Positions 1 to 7,109 of a stretch of 27,042 nucleotides of DNA are shown in pieces. A program made the position numbers and the translations under genes. The notes beneath the pieces were generated by a model. It was not told the origin of the DNA, did no database searches, and was given only the letters and a program-made list of their open reading frames with translations. The stretch is from NCBI GenBank assembly GCA_022013615.1, contig JAKLQB010000130.1:1-27042 (forward strand). Direction: 5' to 3'. The stretch's first letter is position 1, and each line of letters opens with the position of its first letter. Source of the stretch: Desulfobacterales bacterium. Lineage in GTDB: Bacteria; Desulfobacterota; DSM-4660; Desulfatiglandales; Desulfatiglandaceae.

Positions 1-554
1 CTGAACTCTTCTCCAAAGTAAAAAAGATCGCCAGTCATCATGGCTTAAATTGGGTGTTTGACGGAAGCAATGCGGATGATCCAGATGATTTCCGGCCCGG
101 CCGCGTTGCCGCTCACCAGCTTGGAATTCGCAGTCCCTTAGAGGAAGCCGAATTGAGCAAGAAAGAGATTCGCACACTGTCTAAAATGCTCAATCTTTTG
201 ACATGGGACAAGCCATCCTTCGCCTGTCTGTCCAGCCGCTTTCCCTATTATACCAAGATCACAAATCAGGCCTTGCGGCAGGTAGAAAACGCTGAAAACT
301 ATCTTTGGCAGTTGGGAATGCGAGCTTTTAGGGTTCGTCACCATGATGCTATTGCACGGATAGAGTTGGGGGAAAAGGAAATGAGCCTTTTATGGAAATG
401 TAGCCTCAGAGACCAAATAGTCCAGCACCTAAAATCCCTCGGGTACAAATACGTGACCCTTGATCTTGAAGGATATCGCACTGGAAGCATGAATGAGACC
501 CTAACCAACGATCAATTGTCCCTGAAATACCCATGCGAAGGTCACAAAAGATAA
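1..554 (+). CDS. larE: LarE-type sacrificial sulfur transferase (5'-truncated by window edge)
   Basis: LarE is a PP-loop ATPase that adenylates pyridinium-dicarboxylate carboxyls and donates sulfur in making the nickel-pincer cofactor of lactate racemase-type enzymes. The frame is open from the window edge (codon at 3) to the TAA at 552-554, about 183 residues, so this is the C-terminal two-thirds; the PP-loop SGG motif lies outside. Seen in the sequence are DGSNADD, FRPGRVAAHQLG, RSPLEEAELSKKEIR, TWDKPSFACLSSRFPY and FRVRHH, the typical order of LarE blocks. The Cys in FACLSSR lies in the region where the family carries its sulfur-donating or cluster-binding cysteine; which mechanism applies here cannot be decided. 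A GTG at 54 is internal and not the start, because homology-like sequence (GLNW) continues upstream of it. No larB, larC or racemase gene is visible. It converges with mnmA, 57 bp away. Confidence 0.88.
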   Translation, partial: ELFSKVKKIASHHGLNWVFDGSNADDPDDFRPGRVAAHQLGIRSPLEEAELSKKEIRTLSKMLNLLTWDKPSFACLSSRFPYYTKITNQALRQVENAENYLWQLGMRAFRVRHHDAIARIELGEKEMSLLWKCSLRDQIVQHLKSLGYKYVTLDLEGYRTGSMNETLTNDQLSLKYPCEGHKR

Positions 555-611
555 GGTCCTCATAAATCTCGTGAACTTCATGGGGCGTAAATTCTGGAAG
601 TTTTACCTGTC

Positions 612-1751
612 TTATTGAACCTCAAAATGATTTTTCATCATTATTCGAGACACCTGATGCGGTCGAAGAGCTTGTTCAATAACGCCACCACCGAATACAG
701 TGTCGCCTGAATAGAGTACCGCAGACTGCCCTGGGGCTACCGACACCTGCGGTTCGTCGAACACTACTATGGCCTTGTCATTTTCGTGTGGAAAAACTGT
801 TGCTTCAGCTTCTTTGTGTTTCAGACGGATTTTGGCCTTTATTTTGTGCGGCCTGTCAAGTTTCTCTATAGCAATAAGGTTAAGGTTAGTCATGATGAGG
901 CCAAGAGAAAAAATCTTATCCTTGTTGCCTACCACTATACTGTTATTTTTTGAATCTATTTCAACGACATAGATCGGTCGGTATGACGCAATGCCAAGGC
1001 CCCGGCGCTGTCCTACTGTATAGTGGATGATACCCTGGTGCTTTCCAAGGACATTGCCTTTCTCATCCACTATGTCGCCTTCTTTTACCTCTTCTTTACT
1101 GAAAAGAGAGGAGTAATCGGCGTCTGCAATAAAATCCTGGCTTTCAGGACGGTCTGCTGTTTCAAGCCTGAGAGAGTGGGCCATCTCTCTTACCTGCTGT
1201 TTTGTGTATACCCCAAGAGGGAAAAGGGTGCGGGAAAGCTGCCCGGGCGTAAGTGTATAAAGAAAATAAGACTGATCCTTTAAGAGGTGTACGGCCTTCT
1301 TCAGCAGAAAACGCCCCCTTGATTTTTATATCTGTGCATAGTGGCCGGTTGCAAAAAAATCAAACTCAACTCCAGCTTCCCTTGCTTTTTCCAAAAGAAA
1401 GCCAAACTTCAGCCTGTGGTTGCATACGACACATGGATTGGGTGTTTTTCCCGCAAGATATTCCTTCTTGAAGTAGTCAATGACGTAGTTTTTGTATTCT
1501 TTTCTCAGGTCTATTACGTGAAATGGTATACGGAGTTTTTTGCAAACAGATGCCGCCGCCTCGATATCTTCTTTTTCACCGGGCCCGTAGCAAGCGTGCC
1601 TTTCAGACTGTTTTGCTGCCTCATGGCCATCAAATATCTCCATGGTAATACCGACAGCGTCATATTCATTTTCCTTTAAAAGAGCTGCGGCAACCGAAGA
1701 ATCAACTCCTCCGCTCAGCCCCACTGCAACTTTTATCCGGTTACGCCTCAT
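612..1751 (-). pseudogene. mnmA: tRNA-specific 2-thiouridylase MnmA, interrupted by an in-frame TAA
   Basis: MnmA thiolates U34 of tRNA Lys/Glu/Gln. One frame encodes the whole protein. The N-terminal half has the PP-loop [13 protein letters not shown], an [10 protein letters not shown] block, the catalytic-Cys motif [13 protein letters not shown] and [10 protein letters not shown]. The C-terminal half has KDQSYFLYTL, PESQDF, HYTVGQRRGLG and the C-terminal beta-barrel. Right after GHYAQI there is a TAA (1326-1328, complement), and the same frame then continues with recognisable MnmA sequence. So this is a nonsense mutation, a sequencing error or a very recent pseudogene, not a frameshift. The ATG at 1751 is preferred over a TTG at 1772 because AAAGG precedes it closely and the family starts near [10 protein letters not shown]. 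The second cysteine normally found in the ESQD(I/F)CF motif is absent (ESQDFIADADY). Three Cys remain in ACYGP and NPCVVC, which might hold an iron-sulfur cluster; that is inference. Confidence 0.85.
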
Positions 1752-1772
1752 GATACCTTTGGTGGTTCTCAA

Positions 1773-2133
1773 TTTTCTGATTACCGCATCCCTGCGTCAT
1801 TGTCAGAGCGCCTCTTGAATGAACCACAGTATGGCCCTAAAAAGCAATCGTGAAAAGAGTTTCAAAAACACCGCTCCCCCAGGCTCGTTTTTCCTGCATT
1901 GTCTCTGGGTGAAAATCGTATTCTGACAGCTTATCGGCAATCGCTGAATGCTCCCTAATCGTGTTTTTGCTCGATTAGGGTAACAGTATCCCAGTAATCG
2001 CTAACAAAAACAAACTCTTAAAAAACCGCCCAATAATCGAACTTTTACCAGCAGGTCCAAAGGTTCAAGTTATGAGGCGGGCCAAAACCGAAAAGCCACA
2101 GAATTCGCTGCCAGAGATGCCGTGCATCCTGAC
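1773..2133. other. Gene-free stretch with one strong inverted repeat
   Basis: No convincing coding frame was found between the mnmA start and the end of the next minus-strand gene. A plus-strand frame at 2072-2332 is mostly a shadow of the minus-strand gene at 2134-2412. The only structure seen is the inverted repeat at 1953-1980, listed separately. The stretch presumably holds the mnmA promoter on the minus strand, but no clear -35/-10 pair was found. Confidence 0.5.
1953..1980. repeat. 9-bp inverted repeat, CCCTAATCG / CGATTAGGG
   Basis: Two perfect 9-bp arms flank a 10-nt loop (1962-1971). AATCGCT also occurs just outside on both sides (about 1939-1945 and 1996-2002). No U-run follows on either strand, so it is not a standard intrinsic terminator. 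An operator, an RNA hairpin in the mnmA leader or the remnant of a repeat element are all possible. Confidence 0.5.
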
Positions 2134-2412
2134 TTACTCCGTTCTTATTGACGGGGACCGGAGTAACGAGGAAGAAGGTTCTCCAGGTCTTTCACTGGCT
2201 CTCGGCAGCAAAAAGGTGTTTTTACCATCAGCGCTGGTCAAGAAATGCCAAAACCCCGTTTTCCGATTATGCCAGGCCTCCCCGGTCACGTGTTTCCCTT
2301 TAAGCCTGATTCCGGCCTGCAAGATCTCATAATCGCCTTCTTCTCTTGGAATTCCATAAACACGCGCCTGTCTTCTCCGACCATCTTCACACTCGACCAT
2401 CTGTCTTTTCAT
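2134..2412 (-). CDS. Small hypothetical protein, 92 aa
   Basis: Not recognised. The ATG at 2412 has an excellent ribosome site (GAAGGAGGGAG, 4-8 bp upstream), which is the main reason to accept it over the plus-strand frame covering the same DNA. The protein is soluble and basic at the start (MKRQMVECEDGRRRQARVYG), with a middle part rich in Gly, His and Trp (GKHVTGEAWHNRKTGFWHF) that looks like a compact beta-strand domain. It has one Cys near the N-terminus, no membrane segment and no signal peptide. The tail after about residue 65 is low in recognisable structure. It lies 204 bp downstream of the DUF1641 gene on the same strand and could be the last gene of that operon or have its own promoter. 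Confidence 0.55.
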   Translation of the reverse strand: MKRQMVECEDGRRRQARVYGIPREEGDYEILQAGIRLKGKHVTGEAWHNRKTGFWHFLTSADGKNTFLLPRASERPGEPSSSLLRSPSIRTE

Positions 2413-2616
2413 ATCTCCCTCCTTCTTCTTCAGAATTGGAAATAAGTGTTAAGATAAATCCTGTTTTTCAGACACACTTCAAAGCATATATTTATTACCC
2501 AAGCAGTGGGGAACAACAGCGGTAGATTCCCGTTTCCCAAAGGGGAATACACCTTTTTTTTCCTTTGCATCCCGAATGGTTCGGGCGGTTGATGAGGCCC
2601 CCTCTCTCAGACGGGA

Positions 2617-3306
2617 TTACGCAGAATACTTAGACGCTACACGCTCGGGATCAGTGGAATTTTTTAATTTGCCCAGCCCCTTGGTTAGCTCCATCAATAC
2701 ACCGAGGCCTGCCTTGACTTCTTTTCCGGAGCAGGCCGAGAAAAAGCCTAATGGCCCGACGTCTTTGGAGGTCGCCAGATCCACTTGACGCGGCAGGTCT
2801 GCAATCTTCTCAAAAAAGGCTATGGTTTGGGGGTCAGTCAGTTTCTTGGCCAGGCCGATCAAGGTTACTACGCCGTCACCGATCTCTTCGATGTCCTCGG
2901 GCGTGTAGGCAGCGGCAATCTTGGCACGGATCTCCAACATGGCCTGAATAACGCGGAATACGCCTCGTTGCTCCAGATCGTCAAGGTAATTGATAATCTG
3001 AGGCACGGTTGATTTAAGTAGAGGCTCCAATGTTGTGATGAAGTCAATGATGTTTTCCAGTTGTTTCATGGAATAGGTGATGTTACGAACGCTTCTAAGC
3101 ATCCGCTTAATCATCTCTAACAGATCTTCCAGCTGGAAACTGGATTCTACGTCCTCAAGCTCTTTGATCATTAGTTGGATGACATTACTAGCCAAGGGGG
3201 TCAGATCCTCCTTGAATTCATTTATGCCCTTGATCGATTTGGCAAGGGGAGCTAACTGGGCCTCAATATGGTCGAGTCGCTCTATAATCAATTCTTCATT
3301 AGTCAT
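2617..3306 (-). CDS. DUF1641 family protein, probable partner of the SQR-like flavoprotein
   Basis: This 229-aa soluble, helix-rich, acidic protein has the features of the DUF1641 family: an N-terminal region resembling a coiled coil (ERLDHIEAQLAPLAKSIKGI), long amphipathic helices, and near the C-terminus the family-like stretch FFEKIADLPRQVDL followed by VGPLGFFSACSGKEVKAGLG. DUF1641 genes are commonly found beside sulfide:quinone-reductase-like or formate-dehydrogenase genes; a biochemical role is not firmly known. The ATG at 3306 follows AAGGAGG at ideal spacing. The upstream SQR-like gene ends only 18 bp away on the same strand, so the two are co-transcribed and probably work together, perhaps as an adaptor or membrane-associating subunit (inference). 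Confidence 0.82.
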   Translation of the reverse strand: MTNEELIIERLDHIEAQLAPLAKSIKGINEFKEDLTPLASNVIQLMIKELEDVESSFQLEDLLEMIKRMLRSVRNITYSMKQLENIIDFITTLEPLLKSTVPQIINYLDDLEQRGVFRVIQAMLEIRAKIAAAYTPEDIEEIGDGVVTLIGLAKKLTDPQTIAFFEKIADLPRQVDLATSKDVGPLGFFSACSGKEVKAGLGVLMELTKGLGKLKNSTDPERVASKYSA

Positions 3307-3324
3307 AACCGCCTCCTTCTTCTT

Positions 3325-4557
3325 TTAGATACTCTGGCGCATCTTACCGGCCATGGTCATTTGGTTTTCAAGAGGTAACTCAAGACCCTCGAGCATCAGG
3401 TTCCAGTAAACCCACTTGAACATCATCTTGCCATAGTAGTTGAAGTTGCTTTCGCCGAGCAGGCTGAACGGGCCAAGGCCCGGGAATGGGAACTTGCCCG
3501 GCAGGGGTTCGGTTTCGTAATTAAAATCGATCAGTAGCGCCTTTTCGAAACCTGAACAGATGAAGCAGGTGGCGTGCCCATCGAAGGTCGGCTTCGGGTA
3601 CTGGCCGTCTATTTCGCGTACCAGGTTTTCGACCACCGTGTCCGATTGATAGTGAGTCACCGCACCGGCCTTGGATGTGGGGGTATTGGTCGCGTCCCCG
3701 ATAACATAGATATTGTCGTAGTTTTTGGCCTTGAGTGTGAAATGGTCAGTTTCCACATAGCACATGGGATCGCCCATGCCCGAATCCCCAATGAATTGAG
3801 CTCCAAAGTTGGGCGGAATGGCCACCAGAAGATCATAAGGTACCTTCTCGCCCTTGTGGGATTCGATGGTCTTTTCCTTGGCGTTGACCTGGGCAATGTC
3901 AAAATTCCCGGTGAACTTGACATTTTTCTGGGCTGCGTACCCGCTAAAGGTCTTGGCCGCCACAGGCTTGGTAAAGATATCGCCCAAAGGGGACACCAAT
4001 TCGATCTCCACCTTATCCCTCACTCCGTTGACGGTGAAGAACCAATCGGCCATTAAGATAAACTCTATCGGCGCCACCGGGCATTTGAACGGCATTTCGG
4101 CGATATTGAGCACTACACGACCGGAATTAAAGTACTTAAGCTTCTTACGAAGCTCAACCGCTCCTTCAAGGGTGTAGAAGTCTTGAATGTCTCCGTGCCA
4201 GTCATCCATCATGCCTTCAACTTCTTCGGGCACGATGCGGCAGCCGGAGGCGATGACAAGCCAATCGTAGTTATAGCGGCCTTTTTTCCCCTCCACCTGG
4301 CGCTTATCCGGATCGACCCCTACCACCTCATCCAACACAAAATCGACGCCTTTAGGAATAAAGTCCCTCTTGGGCTTGGCGCAATCTTCCGCGGTGTAGA
4401 CACCGAAAGGTATGAACAGCCACCCGGGCTGATAATGGTGGATCTCGTCATTGTCGATGATGGTGATTTTCCATTCAGATTCGTCCAGTTCTTTCCGCAA
4501 CTTGGTGGCAACCATAGTGCCACCTGCGCCCGAACCTAAGATAACGACTTTTTTCAT
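3325..4557 (-). CDS. sqr: Sulfide:quinone oxidoreductase-like FAD flavoprotein
   Basis: 410 aa, about the usual length for SQR / NDH-2-fold disulfide reductases. The N-terminal FAD site reads VVILGSGAGGTMVATKL (residues 4-20). A second dinucleotide-fold region follows, then YVIGDAT near residue 285, the usual FAD-ribityl motif. Cys159 sits in MPFKCPVAP, the position of the conserved substrate cysteine of SQRs. A further pair, Cys331 and Cys334 (ATCFICSGFEKA), lies where SQRs have their second redox cysteine. Known SQRs oxidise sulfide to bound polysulfane and reduce membrane quinone at the cytoplasmic membrane face. In a sulfate reducer the true substrate could be sulfide, polysulfide or another thiol. 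The start ATG follows GGGAGGAAAA. It heads an operon with DUF1641 and is driven by the operator-bearing promoter at 4628-4656. The exact SQR subtype is not assigned. Confidence 0.87.
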   Translation of the reverse strand: MKKVVILGSGAGGTMVATKLRKELDESEWKITIIDNDEIHHYQPGWLFIPFGVYTAEDCAKPKRDFIPKGVDFVLDEVVGVDPDKRQVEGKKGRYNYDWLVIASGCRIVPEEVEGMMDDWHGDIQDFYTLEGAVELRKKLKYFNSGRVVLNIAEMPFKCPVAPIEFILMADWFFTVNGVRDKVEIELVSPLGDIFTKPVAAKTFSGYAAQKNVKFTGNFDIAQVNAKEKTIESHKGEKVPYDLLVAIPPNFGAQFIGDSGMGDPMCYVETDHFTLKAKNYDNIYVIGDATNTPTSKAGAVTHYQSDTVVENLVREIDGQYPKPTFDGHATCFICSGFEKALLIDFNYETEPLPGKFPFPGLGPFSLLGESNFNYYGKMMFKWVYWNLMLEGLELPLENQMTMAGKMRQSI

Positions 4558-4601
4558 GATTATTTTCCTCCCATTTTGGTATTTTTTAATGGAATATGGT
4601 C

Positions 4602-4630
4602 TTGATTTTATATGCCACCTTGTGGTATAT
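4602..4630 (+). promoter_or_regulatory. Putative promoter toward the Nramp-like gene, with embedded palindrome
   Basis: TTGATT (4602-4607), a 17-bp spacer and GTATAT (4625-4630) point toward the gene starting at 4710. The spacer contains a 17-bp palindromic site at 4612-4628 (ATGCCAC-CTT-GTGGTAT), starting 4 bp after the -35 box, so a bound protein would be expected to block polymerase. Inferred by eye. Confidence 0.5.
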
Positions 4631-4647
4631 ATGCCACGCTGTGGTAT
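4612..4647. promoter_or_regulatory. Twin palindromic operators ATGCCAC-N3-GTGGTAT
   Basis: Two copies of the same 17-bp palindrome lie 19 bp apart, start to start: 4612-4628 (spacer CTT) and 4631-4647 (spacer GCT). The arms differ by one base pair from perfect symmetry. Related sites occur at 24879-24895 and 26329-26345, each also beside a TTGACT/TTGACA box. The near two-helical-turn spacing would put two dimers on one face of the DNA. Confidence 0.72.
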
Positions 4648-4656
4648 TCATGTCAA
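4628..4656 (-). promoter_or_regulatory. Putative promoter of the SQR-DUF1641 operon
   Basis: Read on the minus strand, a perfect TTGACA (complement of 4651-4656) is followed after 17 bp by CATATA. The palindrome at 4631-4647 begins 3 bp after the -35 box and fills the spacer. The start codon of SQR is about 70 bp downstream. Confidence 0.6.
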
Positions 4657-4709
4657 CAAAAAAACGTTTTTTCTGCAAAATCATGAGTTGGTGTAAAGGA
4701 GGTTTTTAG

Positions 4710-5921
4710 ATGTTGAAACGCTGGATATTGTATTTACGTCAGATGGGGCCTGCCTGGATAGTCAGTGCTGTGGCCTGCGGACCTGCCACTCTTGCCAGTG
4801 TATCCATTGCAGGTGCTTCTTACGGATTTGAACTTCTGTGGGTCGTTATTTTAAGTGCTGTTTTTGGGGCAACCGCCCAGTACCTTGGTGCCAGAATCGG
4901 AATCATAGAAGGGAGGGGGATTATTGCCACCACAGAACGGCGTCTCGGAAATGTTTTGGCATGGTTTTTGGCCATAGATGCCGTTCTTGCCACCTACATT
5001 GCTGCCCTGGTTTTGATGAACGCCCTGGCGGGTATCACCTCGCTTGTCACCCGTATCGAGACCCCCTGGTGGGGAATCCCTTATGCCTTGATCATCGCAC
5101 TCGCATTGATCCGTGGCGGTTACAGATGGTTTGAAAATATCTGCAAGGCCCTTGTGGGATTTGTGGTATGCTGCTTTATTATCACGGCGATGCAGGCGGA
5201 GCTAAGCTTTGTTGATATGGCAGGTGGAATTATTCCCGGAATTCCCGGAGGAGTCGACTCGTCTCTTATGATTGCGGCCATAATGGGAGGTGCGGTTCAT
5301 ATAACCATCATCGGCATGCACACCTATAACACCAATGTTAGGAAATGGGCCAGGAAAGATCTTGGACTGGCCAGGTTTGACAACACCCTTTCCATGGGGT
5401 TCGCTTTTGGTATATACAGCCTGGCCATATTCCTGGTGGCTGCCGCGGTTTTGCACCCAAACAACATAAAAATAAAACTGGCAACTGATGCTGCCCTGAG
5501 TCTCGGGCCACTACTCGGGGAAAATGCAATGGTCATATTCCTTTTGGGATTGTGGGCGGCCACCCTTTCCACCATATCACCTACATTTTTAGCAGGTACA
5601 TATTTTATATTTGACAAGATGAAATGGGAACTCAACCCGGAAGATAAAAAATTTCGTATTGTAATTCTTGGAGGTGCCTTGCTAAGTTCTTTCGGCCCGT
5701 TCATAAAAGGAAGTTTCTTCCTCCTTCTTCCATTTATGCTCGCCCTTGGACTTTGCGGAACCCCGCTTATCATTGCTATAATTTTGTATCTGCTAAACAA
5801 GAGGGAGGTCGTGGGTGAATATGGGAATTCCGCTGTGTTGAACATCCTGGGCATCATGACCCTTCTGGTAACTAGTTTTGTGGCCGTGAGATTTATTTTG
5901 CTCAAGTTTGGTCTTATTTAA
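4710..5921 (+). CDS. Nramp-family (NRMT-like?) cation transporter with altered metal-site motifs
   Basis: 403 aa, about 11 hydrophobic helices. The N-terminus matches the Nramp pattern around helix 1 (MGPAWIVSAVACGPATLAS, then SIAGASYGFELLW), and helix 6 has GGAVHITIIGMHTYN. In canonical Nramp Mn/Fe transporters helix 1 carries DPGN and helix 6 carries MPH. Aligned on the following AGA and LHS-like residues, these become GPAT and roughly HIT, so the Asp, Asn and Met metal ligands are missing. Nramp relatives without these residues (for example the Mg-transporting NRMT group) are known, so substrate specificity is open. The start is supported by AAAGGAGG upstream. The gene is divergent from SQR with a shared operator region, and is followed after 35 bp by a P-loop protein on the same strand. 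Confidence 0.75.
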   Translation: MLKRWILYLRQMGPAWIVSAVACGPATLASVSIAGASYGFELLWVVILSAVFGATAQYLGARIGIIEGRGIIATTERRLGNVLAWFLAIDAVLATYIAALVLMNALAGITSLVTRIETPWWGIPYALIIALALIRGGYRWFENICKALVGFVVCCFIITAMQAELSFVDMAGGIIPGIPGGVDSSLMIAAIMGGAVHITIIGMHTYNTNVRKWARKDLGLARFDNTLSMGFAFGIYSLAIFLVAAAVLHPNNIKIKLATDAALSLGPLLGENAMVIFLLGLWAATLSTISPTFLAGTYFIFDKMKWELNPEDKKFRIVILGGALLSSFGPFIKGSFFLLLPFMLALGLCGTPLIIAIILYLLNKREVVGEYGNSAVLNILGIMTLLVTSFVAVRFILLKFGLI

Positions 5922-5956
5922 TATCAGTTCAAAATAAGTACCGGGATACACATACC

Positions 5957-6475
5957 GTGCAAGAATTTAGAAATAACAAAACCATTATAATAGGTGAAGT
6001 GAATACGGGAAAGACAGCCTACTTAGGTGAAATTTTAGACAGGTTCTTAGAGGAAGGTGAAACGGACATTACTGTCATAGATATGGCCCCGGAAAGTGTA
6101 AAAGGTATTGGCGGAAAAATGATCAAGGCAGGGATTTATGCAATAAGGTATTTCACGGCACAGATAGTGGCTCCAAGGCTTACGGGAAAAACTGACCAAG
6201 AGGTTAAAATGCTTGCTGAGCATAATGCAAAATTGATAGACGATATCTTTGTAGAATATCTGAAAAATCCCAGCAAAGTCCTTTTCATAAACGACATCTC
6301 ACTCTACCTTCAGGCCGGAGATCTTAATAAACTCCTTTCATTGCTCAGTTCCACGCCCACCGTGATCATGAACGGCTATTACGGCTTTAGCCTGGGGGGA
6401 GGGAAATTGGGAAAGCGAGAGCGAGAAAACATGAATGCACTCCAGAAAAGATGCAATAATGTGATAAGGGTTTAA
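5957..6475 (+). CDS. Small P-loop NTPase of unknown function
   Basis: 172 aa, soluble. A Walker A motif GEVNTGKT stands at residues 13-20, right after a beta-strand (KTIIIGEV). A likely Walker B strand is KVLFINDISLYL (around residue 105). The fold is of the compact single-domain ATPase type; no GTPase NKxD motif, helicase motif or ABC signature is seen. The start is a GTG with no strong ribosome site, so translation may be coupled to the transporter 35 bp upstream. Its job is unknown; the context suggests control of, or energy supply to, the Nramp-like protein or its cargo, but this is only inference. Confidence 0.6.
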   Translation: MQEFRNNKTIIIGEVNTGKTAYLGEILDRFLEEGETDITVIDMAPESVKGIGGKMIKAGIYAIRYFTAQIVAPRLTGKTDQEVKMLAEHNAKLIDDIFVEYLKNPSKVLFINDISLYLQAGDLNKLLSLLSSTPTVIMNGYYGFSLGGGKLGKRERENMNALQKRCNNVIRV

Positions 6476-6522
6476 CATAATTCCCGTTTTTCATATTTTC
6501 TATCCCTCCTTTCTTCTAATAT

Positions 6523-6861
6523 TTAGCCCCCCGTTAGCACCATCCGCCCTTTCTTTGTGCCTATATCATGGAAAAAATATCCCAAAATCAGTGCCAAAGA
6601 ACAGACGACCGCCAGATAGTTAAGCAGGACTTTCCCGCCGAATTCTTTCCTTATCACCAGAATAGTCCCCCAACTGGTAATCGGTCCCACGAGCAACAGC
6701 ACCATGCCGGCCCCGTCATTCATCCCTTGTGCCACAAAAGTATGAACCAAAGGGACACTGGCTGTGGAGCAGATATACATAATCAATTCAAACGCAAGGT
6801 GAAACGTTCGAAGCTTTGTTGTTCCTTCATGAAGTTCCGCACAAAGGGGAATACAAAAGAT
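6523..6861 (-). pseudogene. 5'-truncated permease fragment (DUF318/ArsP-like, COG0701-type)
   Basis: On the minus strand an open stretch of about 110 codons runs from just after a TAA at 6862-6864 to the stop at 6523. It contains a permease-like C-terminus: FELIMYICSTASVPLV, then VAQGMNDGAGMVLLLVGPIT and a last hydrophobic helix ending ALILGYFFHD. This resembles the final three membrane helices of the DUF318/ArsP permeases, which are about 300 aa. No ATG start with a ribosome site is present, and the N-terminal two-thirds is missing because the DNA beyond belongs to the kinase operon. It is tail-to-tail with the P-loop gene. A degraded remnant is the simplest reading. Confidence 0.55.
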
Positions 6862-6871
6862 TTAAATCTTC

Positions 6872-6899
6872 TTGACAAGTGCAAATCTGATACTATATA
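6872..6899 (+). promoter_or_regulatory. Putative sigma-70 promoter of the HicB-kinase operon
   Basis: TTGACA at 6872-6877, a 16-bp spacer and TATATA at 6894-6899. It lies about 25 bp before the small frame at 6924 and about 200 bp before the kinase start. Confidence 0.55.
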
Positions 6900-6923
6900 T
6901 GATATTATTGGCTAAAGAAAACT

Positions 6924-7109
6924 ATGCCAAGGGTCGAAAAGAAGTCTGGCTCTCATATTTTTGTGCAAGACGGTATACTTAAAGGCATTCCCGACTACGG
7001 TCCAGACGGAGATTTTTCGATAGTCATTAAGGAAGGTTAGAAGGTAAAGGGTTACTATTTAAGAAAGCTGGCAGAGACAATATATCTTTTGAAGGGTTCA
7101 GAAGAATGA
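6924..7109 (+). other. Short frame interrupted by TAG, coupled to the HicB-kinase gene
   Basis: From an ATG at 6924 a frame runs 38 codons to a TAG (7038-7040). It continues in the same frame for 22 more codons to a TGA (7107-7109), which overlaps the start of the kinase gene as ATGA. Without the TAG the product would be 61 aa, about the size of a HicA toxin, and the ATGA coupling is the normal hicA-hicB layout. The sequence (KKSGSHIFVQDG near the start, YYLRKLAETIYLL near the end) shares only a GSH and short spacing with HicA, so identity is not established. It may be a dead toxin gene, a short peptide, or chance. Confidence 0.3.

Noticed and set aside
2072..2332. Plus-strand 86-codon frame
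   Set aside because: It lacks a ribosome site and lies opposite the minus-strand gene at 2134-2412, which has a strong one.
2526..2561. Hairpin ATTCCC/GGGAAT followed by a T-run on the plus strand as a terminator
   Set aside because: No plus-strand gene lies upstream; flanking genes are on the minus strand, where no U-run follows.
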